Positions 1 to 4,073 of a stretch of DNA of 6,594 bases are shown here, in pieces. This DNA comes from Burkholderiaceae bacterium (GTDB taxonomy: Bacteria > Pseudomonadota > Gammaproteobacteria > Burkholderiales > Burkholderiaceae_C). Each line of letters opens with the position of its first letter. Position 1 is the stretch's first letter. The stretch lies in the NCBI GenBank assembly GCA_017853735.1, contig JAFMJA010000155.1, forward strand, positions 1 to 6,594, given 5' to 3'. Below the pieces are notes generated by a model. It was not told the DNA's origin. It was given only the letters and a program-made list of their open reading frames with translations, and did not search any database. Made by a program: the position numbers and the translations under genes.

Positions 1-109
1 TGGTGCAGAAGGGGTAGTTCTCGGCCGCGATGCCGGCCTTGGTCAGGGCATTGAACAGGGTGGACTTGCCGACATTGGGCAGGCCGACGATGCCGCACTT
101 CAAACTCAT
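1..109 (-). CDS. ychF: YchF/OLA1-family P-loop ATPase, N-terminal fragment
   Basis: Reading the minus strand from the ATG at 107-109 gives 36 codons beginning MSLKCGIVGLPNVGKST and ending near ENYPFCT, where the window cuts the gene off. The Walker A/P-loop is residues 9-17 (GLPNVGKST). The early AAENYPFCT stretch is typical of YchF. Family knowledge: YchF/OLA1 is a universally conserved Obg-related protein of about 363 residues that binds ATP in preference to GTP and associates with ribosomes. It is linked to translation and stress responses. The parts that set nucleotide preference and the C-terminal TGS domain lie outside the window. The start is supported by AAGG at 117-120 with a 7-nt spacer. 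The gene sits downstream of, and on the same strand as, the rhodanese, but 92 bp separate them and that gap holds a -10-like element, so it probably has its own promoter. Confidence 0.95.
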   Translation of the reverse strand, partial: MSLKCGIVGLPNVGKSTLFNALTKAGIAAENYPFCT

Positions 110-116
110 ACAAAAA

Positions 117-139
117 CCTTTTTTTGAAAGGCAATTGTA
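117..139 (-). promoter_or_regulatory. Candidate -10 element and ribosome binding site of ychF
   Basis: On the minus strand TACAAT (positions 139 to 134) matches five of six bases of the sigma-70 -10 consensus. The predicted transcription start is near 127, giving a leader of about 18 nt. This leader carries an A-rich Shine-Dalgarno, AAGG at 120 to 117, set 7 nt before the ATG. No convincing -35 hexamer is visible 16-18 bp upstream. The promoter is therefore an inference from one hexamer plus spacing; the ribosome binding site is seen directly. Confidence 0.5.
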
Positions 140-201
140 CTGACCAGCTCAGCAAGCGCGCCGCGCCGGGGTTGATGCCGGCGGGCACAGATCACACCGG
201 G

Positions 202-558
202 CTAGCGCAAAAAATTGCTCCAGGCGCCGATATTGAACACCTGCTGGTAGCCGTTCTTCTTCAACACCATCCTGGCCATGCCGCTGCGGGTGCCGCTGGC
301 ACAGCACAGAACCACGGGTACGTTTTTCGGAATTTCAGCAAGTCGGCCGCCTAATTCCTGCAGCGGAATATTGAGGGTCCCGGGCGCGCTGGCGCTGGCG
401 TATTCAGCCGCCGAGCGCACGTCCACCAGCACCGCGCCCTGTTTCTTGAGTTCGGGCAGCAAAGCCGCCACCCGCTTGCTGTTCCACCATTTGTAGCCCA
501 GCCACAGCGCCAGCAAGATCAAGGGCCAGTACTGCCTGACGATTTCCGCCAAATCCAT
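202..558 (-). CDS. Membrane-anchored single-domain rhodanese-like protein
   Basis: A 118-residue protein with one N-terminal hydrophobic segment (about residues 9-22, rich in L, I and W) followed by a single rhodanese fold. The fold shows the LVDVR strand (residues 44-48), an EY segment, a PGTLNIPL segment, and the active-site loop CCASGTRS (85-92). The catalytic persulfide-forming Cys is most likely C86, the first residue of the C-x-x-G-x-R-S loop; C85 is an extra vicinal Cys. Rhodaneses carry sulfane sulfur for thiosulfate or cysteine-derived sulfur transfer; the acceptor here is unknown. Topology is inferred: the K/R-rich residues after the hydrophobic stretch suggest a cytoplasmic catalytic domain. 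Start choice: AGAGGA (565-570) directly abuts an ATG at 562-564, which is too close, but lies 6 nt before the ATG at 556-558, so the second ATG is preferred. The gene follows SRAP by 18 bp and is probably co-transcribed with it. Confidence 0.9.
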   Translation of the reverse strand: MDLAEIVRQYWPLILLALWLGYKWWNSKRVAALLPELKKQGAVLVDVRSAAEYASASAPGTLNIPLQELGGRLAEIPKNVPVVLCCASGTRSGMARMVLKKNGYQQVFNIGAWSNFLR

Positions 559-564
559 GTTCAT

Positions 565-570
565 TCCTCT
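565..570 (-). promoter_or_regulatory. Shine-Dalgarno that decides the rhodanese start
   Basis: AGAGGA on the minus strand touches an upstream in-frame ATG with zero spacing and lies 6 nt from the next in-frame ATG (556-558). Optimal spacing favours the inner start, which removes two residues (Met-Asn) from the longest open frame. Confidence 0.6.
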
Positions 571-576
571 GTCAAA

Positions 577-1245
577 TCAAAACAACTGCCGATGCCCCGG
601 CGGCACAGTCGCCACCAGCTGGTCAGCCGGGTAGGGCTGCATGAAGTCGGGCGCCTCCTGCGCGCTGGCCTGCAGCCAGTCGCTGTAGCGCGCCTGCGGC
701 AGGATCACCACCATACGCTTTTCATCATCGGGCTTGTGGAAATGCCGCATCAGGGGATGGGCATCGGCGTTGATCGTCAGCATGGTGAAGCTGTGGACGA
801 TCTCCCCCTGCGCAGCCCGCCAGCTCGACCACAGGCCGGCAATGCCCATGGGTTGCCCGTCCGCGCGCTCGATGCGGGTGGACACCGCCCGCCCCGAACG
901 CCAATCGGGCTCAAAAAATGCGGTGGCCGGAATGATGCAGTGCTGCGCTCGGCGCCAGGCCTCGCGGTAGCTGGGTTTTTCGGCCACGGTTTCCGAGCGG
1001 GCGTTGTAGGTGTATTTGCTGCCCTTGCTGTCTTTGGCCCAGTGCGGCACCAGGCCAAACAGGCCAGTCAATGCCTCATGCTCAGGCACGGCCTCGTCGC
1101 CCACATCGGCGTGTTCATGCCGGCGGATGAAGCCAGCCGGGTAGCCCGGCCAGACGTCGTGCTTGCCCAGCGCGGCCGGGGGCTCCACCCCGAAAGCGGC
1201 TCGATAGATCTCGGGCAGGGCGGGTGCCTGGTAATGACTGCACAT
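577..1245 (-). CDS. SRAP-family (YedK/HMCES-type) abasic-site DNA-protein crosslinking protein
   Basis: A 222-residue SOS response-associated peptidase (SRAP) domain protein. SRAP proteins bind abasic sites in single-stranded DNA and form a stable thiazolidine crosslink through Cys2 once Met1 is removed, protecting the lesion from strand cleavage. Visible residues: C2 (MCSHYQ), NARSET at 81-86 with N81 and R83, the CIIPATAFFEPDW block with likely catalytic E112, and HFHKPDDEKRM at 168-178 with a candidate active-site His (H168 or H170). The open frame extends six codons upstream to another ATG (1261-1263), but catalysis needs Cys at position 2, so the ATG at 1243-1245 is chosen. No Shine-Dalgarno is visible. 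It is divergent from umuD with a 46-bp gap containing a LexA box, which suggests SOS induction. Odd points: FEPDW stands where many members have a shorter FYEW-type motif, and several residues are inserted between the His and the RM-V-V-I-L strand. Confidence 0.93.
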   Translation of the reverse strand: MCSHYQAPALPEIYRAAFGVEPPAALGKHDVWPGYPAGFIRRHEHADVGDEAVPEHEALTGLFGLVPHWAKDSKGSKYTYNARSETVAEKPSYREAWRRAQHCIIPATAFFEPDWRSGRAVSTRIERADGQPMGIAGLWSSWRAAQGEIVHSFTMLTINADAHPLMRHFHKPDDEKRMVVILPQARYSDWLQASAQEAPDFMQPYPADQLVATVPPGHRQLF

Positions 1246-1251
1246 GGCGGG

Positions 1252-1257
1252 TTTGTA
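1252..1257 (-). promoter_or_regulatory. Weak -10-like hexamer 6 bp before the SRAP ATG
   Basis: On the minus strand TACAAA (positions 1257 to 1252) matches four of six bases of TATAAT, lacking the important final T. Exactly 6 bp separate it from the ATG at 1243-1245, so transcription would start on the A of the start codon and give a leaderless mRNA. There is no purine-rich ribosome binding site to offer a competing explanation. Other possible -10 hexamers lie further upstream inside the LexA-box region (TACAGT, 1288 to 1283), so this assignment is tentative. Confidence 0.3.
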
Positions 1258-1279
1258 GCCCATCTTGAGCGCTGCGCCG

Positions 1280-1285
1280 TATACT
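1280..1285 (+). promoter_or_regulatory. -10 element of the umuDC promoter
   Basis: TATACT matches five of six bases of the sigma-70 -10 consensus and overlaps the left end of the LexA operator. Its end is 6 bp from the ATG at 1292, so the predicted transcription start is the A of that codon. No good -35 hexamer is found at the usual 16-18 bp spacing (around 1256-1263). The overlap with the operator is the expected geometry for LexA blocking polymerase binding. Confidence 0.6.
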
Positions 1286-1301
1286 GTACATATGTCCAGT
1301 A
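1282..1301. promoter_or_regulatory. LexA-binding SOS box shared by SRAP and umuDC
   Basis: The 20-bp site reads TACTGT, then ACATATGT, then CCAGTA. The E. coli-type consensus is TACTGT-N8-ACAGTA, so only one arm base differs (C for A at 1296). The central eight bases are AT-biased and self-complementary (ACATATGT). The site lies 36 bp upstream of the SRAP ATG and covers bases -10 to +10 relative to the umuD ATG at 1292. umuDC is a classic LexA regulon member and SRAP genes are often SOS-linked, so the context supports a working operator. It is the only such box seen between the two divergent genes. Confidence 0.9.
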
Positions 1302-1738
1302 TTTTCGAGATCGATGCCCCAGTGCTCCTGGCCGAGGCCTTGCAGCGCTACCCCGCGCTGCAGGCCACCGTCTGCGCCGGCTTTCCCTCGCCGGCTGAGG
1401 ACCTGCAGGAGCGCTCGCTCAGCCTGGACCAGATCCTGGTGACCCATCCGCAGGCCACCTACCTGATGCGGGTGCGCGGCCTGTCGATGGTGGAGGCCGG
1501 CATCTTCGACAACGACCTGCTGGTGGTGAACCGGGCGCTCAAGCCCCGGCACAACCACATCGTGGTGGCGATTGTGGATGGCGAATTCACAGTGAAATAC
1601 CTGCACCAGCGCCAGGGCCGCATCCGACTCAAGGCCGCCAACCCGACCTACCCCGACATCGTGCCGCGCGACGGCCAGACCCTGGAGGTCTGGGGCGTGG
1701 TCACTTCCAGCACCCGGCAGTTTGGCCACGGCGCCTGA
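1292..1738 (+). CDS. umuD: UmuD, self-cleaving subunit of DNA polymerase V
   Basis: A 148-residue S24-family (LexA/UmuD-type) protein. RecA-stimulated self-cleavage removes the N-terminal arm to give UmuD', which pairs with UmuC to form the translesion polymerase. The cleavage site is the Ala29-Gly30 bond in the CAGFPSP segment, corresponding to Cys24-Gly25 in E. coli UmuD. The Ser-Lys dyad is S65 (RGLSM) and K102 (GEFTVK), 37 residues apart as in E. coli (S60/K97). The ATG at 1292 is preferred. A TTG at 1265 would add nine residues encoded by the operator region, and a GTG at 1322 would shorten the N-terminal arm to about 19 residues. No Shine-Dalgarno precedes the ATG, and the -10 element ends 6 bp before it, which suggests a leaderless mRNA. 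umuC begins 16 bp after the stop, indicating one operon. The G-L-S-M motif replaces the commoner G-D-S-M. Confidence 0.95.
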   Translation: MSSIFEIDAPVLLAEALQRYPALQATVCAGFPSPAEDLQERSLSLDQILVTHPQATYLMRVRGLSMVEAGIFDNDLLVVNRALKPRHNHIVVAIVDGEFTVKYLHQRQGRIRLKAANPTYPDIVPRDGQTLEVWGVVTSSTRQFGHGA

Positions 1739-1754
1739 TCGGCCACAGCACACC

Positions 1755-3056
1755 ATGTACGCGCTGGTCGACGGCAACAATTTCTATGTGTCCTGCGAGC
1801 GGGTGTTCCGCCCCAGCCTCAACGGCATTCCGGTGGTGGTGCTGTCCAACAACGATGGTTGCGCCATCGCCCGCTCCAACGAAGCCAAGGCGCTGGGCAT
1901 CAAGATGGGGGCGCCCTGGTTCCAGCTGCGCCATCTGGAGGCATCGGCCGGCCTGGTGGCGCTGTCGGCCAACTTCGCGCTCTACGGCGACATGAGCGAG
2001 CGCATGATGAGCCTGATCGGCGGCCTGGGCCACACCCAGGAGATTTATTCGATTGACGAGTCCTTTGTCGAGCTCTCGGGCATCCCGGGCGATCTGGTCG
2101 AGCGCAGCCGCAAAATGCGCCATCGCATTCTGGCCTGGACCGGCCTGCCCACCTGCATCGGCATCGGCGCCACCAAGACCCTGGCCAAGCTGGCCAACCA
2201 CATCGCCAAAACCGCCGAGCGCAAGCCCGGCAGCTACCCGCGCCAGCTGGCCGAGGTGTGTCATCTGGGCGTTTTGCCAACGCAGGACTTGCAGGCCGTG
2301 CTGGCCGCCACCGAGGTGGGCGAGGTGTGGGGCGTAGGGCCACGGATCGGGCGACAACTGCAGGAGGGCGGCATCCACACGGTGCTTGACCTGATGCAGC
2401 TCGACCCGGCCACGGTGCGCCGGCGCTGGTCAGTGGTGCTGGAGCGCACGGTACGCGAGCTGCAGGGCACGCCCTGCATCGCCCTCGAAGACTCTCCACC
2501 GGCCAAGCAGGAGATCGCCTGCACACGCTCCTTCGGCCAGGCGGTGAGCGAGCTGTGGCAGCTGGAAGAAGCCGTCACCACCTTTGCCAGCCGCGCTGCG
2601 GAAAAGCTGCGCCGCCAGGACAGTGTGGCCGCCCAGGTGCTGACCTTCATCCGCACCAGCCCGTTTCGGCCCGACCGCCAATATTCGCGCTCCATCCTGG
2701 TGCCCTTGCGCCGCCCCAGCAGCGATACGGCGGTGCTGGTGCAGGCGGCGCTCTCGGGCCTGCGCGCCATCTACCGCCCGGGCTACAAGCTGGCCAAGGC
2801 CGGCGTCATGCTGGTGGACCTGGCGCCGGCCAGCCGGGTGCAGCACGAGCTGGCGCTGAGCTGCGAGGAGCCCATGCCCGAGCGCTCGCGCCTGATGACC
2901 ACACTGGATACACTGAACCAGCGCTACGGGCGCGGCACGGTGGTGATGGGCAGCAGCGGCACGGGCCAGCAGCCACGCCAGTGGACCATGAAGCAGGAGC
3001 GTCGCACGCCGCGCTACACAACCCGCATCGAGGACATCCCGGTAGCGTGCACCTGA
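1755..3056 (+). CDS. umuC: UmuC, catalytic subunit of DNA polymerase V (Y-family)
   Basis: A 433-residue Y-family translesion DNA polymerase, close to the usual UmuC length of about 420-430. Catalytic acidic residues are visible: D6 in MYALVDGNNFY, and D101 and E102 in YSIDES, matching D101 of E. coli UmuC. The steric-gate region is NNFYVSCE (8-15). The thumb helix-hairpin-helix region lies around 187-215 (GEVWGVGPRIGRQL) and the little-finger domain around 245-345. A C-terminal UmuC-specific domain (DUF4113 type) covers about 380-430, including MTTLDTLNQRYGRGT and PRYTTR. With UmuD' and RecA it copies damaged templates at the cost of mutation. The ATG at 1755 is preferred over a TTG at 1722 that would overlap umuD; no clear Shine-Dalgarno is visible, so translational coupling to umuD is likely. 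Odd: where E. coli has the beta-clamp motif QLNLF, this protein has QHELAL (363-368), lacking the aromatic residue. Confidence 0.96.
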   Translation: MYALVDGNNFYVSCERVFRPSLNGIPVVVLSNNDGCAIARSNEAKALGIKMGAPWFQLRHLEASAGLVALSANFALYGDMSERMMSLIGGLGHTQEIYSIDESFVELSGIPGDLVERSRKMRHRILAWTGLPTCIGIGATKTLAKLANHIAKTAERKPGSYPRQLAEVCHLGVLPTQDLQAVLAATEVGEVWGVGPRIGRQLQEGGIHTVLDLMQLDPATVRRRWSVVLERTVRELQGTPCIALEDSPPAKQEIACTRSFGQAVSELWQLEEAVTTFASRAAEKLRRQDSVAAQVLTFIRTSPFRPDRQYSRSILVPLRRPSSDTAVLVQAALSGLRAIYRPGYKLAKAGVMLVDLAPASRVQHELALSCEEPMPERSRLMTTLDTLNQRYGRGTVVMGSSGTGQQPRQWTMKQERRTPRYTTRIEDIPVACT

Positions 3057-3079
3057 GGCCGCCGCGGATACCGCTCAGG
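3052..3079. terminator. Possible weak bidirectional hairpin between convergent genes
   Basis: CCTGAG (3052-3057) and CTCAGG (3074-3079) form a perfect 6-bp inverted repeat around a 16-nt GC-rich loop. The arms contain the stop codons of umuC and of the MOSC gene. An alternative stem pairs CCGCC (3059-3063) with GGCGG (3078-3082). Neither is followed by a U-tract on either strand, so this is not a standard intrinsic terminator. Part of the symmetry may simply reflect the two opposed TGA stop codons. Confidence 0.2.
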
Positions 3080-3953
3080 CGGACGCGCCGCCGGGCTGCA
3101 CAATCTGCCCGACGCGCAGCATCGACTCGACACCCGTCTGCACAATGGCGTTCATGCCAAAGGTCAAGGCACCTTTCAGGCGCGCGTCCTGCCGGTAACC
3201 ACGCAGTGCCTCGCTCACCGCCCGACCCGGCTGCGCGGTGAGCGGGTCGATGTCGGGAATGCCGCAGCGCGCGCAGGGCTTGACCAGGCGCAGCACAACA
3301 GCGGTGTCGCCGCCGTCCACCTGCAAGCGGTCGAGCTGGTCTTCCTCGTGTGCCGCCAAGCCGGTGAGGACGATGTTGGGACGAAAGCGCTCAATACCGA
3401 CGCGGGCATGGCCAGCCGTCTGCAAGCGGGTGTTGAGTTCTTCCAGCGAAGCCTGCCCCAGCACCAGCAAGGGAAAGCCATCACTGAACTGGTTGGGTGC
3501 CTCCAGGCCCTGGGTCCAGGTCGGACTGGACAGGCGCCGCTCGTCCGGATCAAAACGCACCAGCCGATAGCGGGCGCCGCCAGCGCCCGGCAACCCCTCG
3601 GGCGTGAGCGACAAGAAATCGGTGAACCATTGCGCAGCAATATCGCCCATGTCGTAGGCCTTGACCTCGTCGTCCCACACCCGCACCCGCACCGGCTCCT
3701 CCACCACATCCACCGCCAGGTGCAAGGCCAGCATGCCTGCAGCGCGCAGCACCAGCTCGCTGCCGCCACGCTTGAATTGCGGCTGCACCAGGGCCAGGCG
3801 GGGCTGCTCGCGCTGGGATACAAATTCGCCGTGCTCGTCCACCACCATCCAGGCCCGGTCCAGGTCCAGGCCGGTATCCAGCAGCAAGGACTCGTCCAGC
3901 GCAATGCCAGCGCAGGACTTGACCGGGTAAACAAACAGGCGCGCAATGCGCAT
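3075..3953 (-). CDS. MOSC-domain molybdenum-cofactor protein (YcbX/mARC-like, without ferredoxin domain)
   Basis: A 292-residue protein with an N-terminal MOSC_N beta-barrel domain (about 1-120) and a C-terminal MOSC domain (about 140-285). Visible motifs: FVYPVKSCAG (7-16), DRAWMVVD (32-39), SQRE (46-49), FSDGFPLL (156-163), FRPNIV (190-195) and KPCARCGIPDID (225-236). The last holds the expected cysteine ligand of the molybdenum cofactor (C227 or C230). Relatives such as E. coli YcbX and animal mARC reduce N-hydroxylated compounds. YcbX also carries a C-terminal 2Fe-2S ferredoxin domain, which is absent here, so a separate electron donor would be needed; the substrate is unknown. The start at ATG 3951-3953 is favoured by AAGGAG six bases upstream and by the family N-terminus. 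In-frame TTG 3987-3989 also has a purine-rich AAGGA about 7 nt before it, so a 12-residue longer form cannot be excluded. Convergent with umuC, divergent from ubiH. Confidence 0.9.
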   Translation of the reverse strand: MRIARLFVYPVKSCAGIALDESLLLDTGLDLDRAWMVVDEHGEFVSQREQPRLALVQPQFKRGGSELVLRAAGMLALHLAVDVVEEPVRVRVWDDEVKAYDMGDIAAQWFTDFLSLTPEGLPGAGGARYRLVRFDPDERRLSSPTWTQGLEAPNQFSDGFPLLVLGQASLEELNTRLQTAGHARVGIERFRPNIVLTGLAAHEEDQLDRLQVDGGDTAVVLRLVKPCARCGIPDIDPLTAQPGRAVSEALRGYRQDARLKGALTFGMNAIVQTGVESMLRVGQIVQPGGASA

Positions 3954-3959
3954 TGGCGA

Positions 3960-3965
3960 CTCCTT
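3960..3965 (-). promoter_or_regulatory. Ribosome binding site deciding the MOSC start
   Basis: AAGGAG on the minus strand, with a 6-nt spacer (TCGCCA) to the ATG at 3951-3953. It is the strongest Shine-Dalgarno in the window. It competes with a second purine-rich site (AAAGGA, about 3996-4001) serving the in-frame TTG at 3987-3989. Confidence 0.65.
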
Positions 3966-4027
3966 GGGCGACATGGTCGATGCACTCAATTGAATTTCCT
4001 TTCTGCTTTTTTGTCATCAGTAGCCGC

Positions 4028-4033
4028 ATCATA
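4028..4033 (-). promoter_or_regulatory. Candidate -10 element of the MOSC gene
   Basis: TATGAT (positions 4033 to 4028 on the minus strand) matches five of six -10 bases. Transcription would start near 4021, leaving a leader of about 68 nt to the ATG at 3953 or about 32 nt to the TTG at 3989. No convincing -35 is visible. It lies in the 120-bp divergent gap between the MOSC gene and ubiH. Confidence 0.35.
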
Positions 4034-4061
4034 AAAGGCGGGCTCTGGCGACGGCGCCACC

Positions 4062-4067
4062 TACAAT
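4062..4067 (+). promoter_or_regulatory. -10 element of the ubiH-dsbC-M61 operon
   Basis: TACAAT matches five of six -10 consensus bases, including the conserved first, second and last positions. Its end is 6 bp from the ATG at 4074, which places the predicted transcription start on the A of the start codon. No Shine-Dalgarno lies between. A convincing -35 is not visible (GGCGGGCTC region, 4037-4045). Confidence 0.5.
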
Positions 4068-4073
4068 CCTCGG

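Noticed and set aside
116..125. A/T-rich run near 112-125 considered as a terminator U-tract
   Set aside because: No stable GC stem precedes it on the plus strand, and on the minus strand it forms the A-rich leader and ribosome binding site of ychF.
164..183. Perfect 6-bp inverted repeat CGCCGG / CCGGCG with an 8-nt loop between rhodanese and ychF
   Set aside because: It could be a terminator for the SRAP-rhodanese unit, but no U-tract follows on the minus strand, and such short GC palindromes are common by chance in GC-rich DNA.
1265..1291. TTG start at 1265 giving UmuD nine extra residues
   Set aside because: The added codons are the -10 and operator sequence itself, and the predicted transcript begins downstream of this codon.
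592..1398. Long plus-strand open frame (268 codons) opposite SRAP
   Set aside because: It is antisense to a well-supported SRAP gene, runs into umuD, has a low-complexity His/Arg/Gly/Leu-rich translation with no recognisable domain, and is a typical GC-rich shadow frame.
1722..1754. TTG start at 1722 giving UmuC eleven extra residues
   Set aside because: The extra residues have no counterpart in UmuC, and the family N-terminus (M-x-A-L-x-D) begins exactly at the ATG at 1755.
1115..2378. Minus-strand open frames opposite umuD and umuC (1115-1780, 1701-2378)
   Set aside because: They lie opposite clear UmuD/UmuC coding sequence, show no known motif and are rich in Ala, Gly, His and Gln as expected for shadow frames.
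2555..3241. Plus-strand frame overlapping umuC and extending past its stop
   Set aside because: It is in a different frame from umuC, is of low-complexity Gly/Ala/Arg/Pro composition, and crosses into the antisense of the MOSC gene.
3348..4034. Plus-strand frame opposite the MOSC gene (228 codons)
   Set aside because: The MOSC protein has diagnostic motifs on the other strand; this frame has none and is compositionally a shadow.
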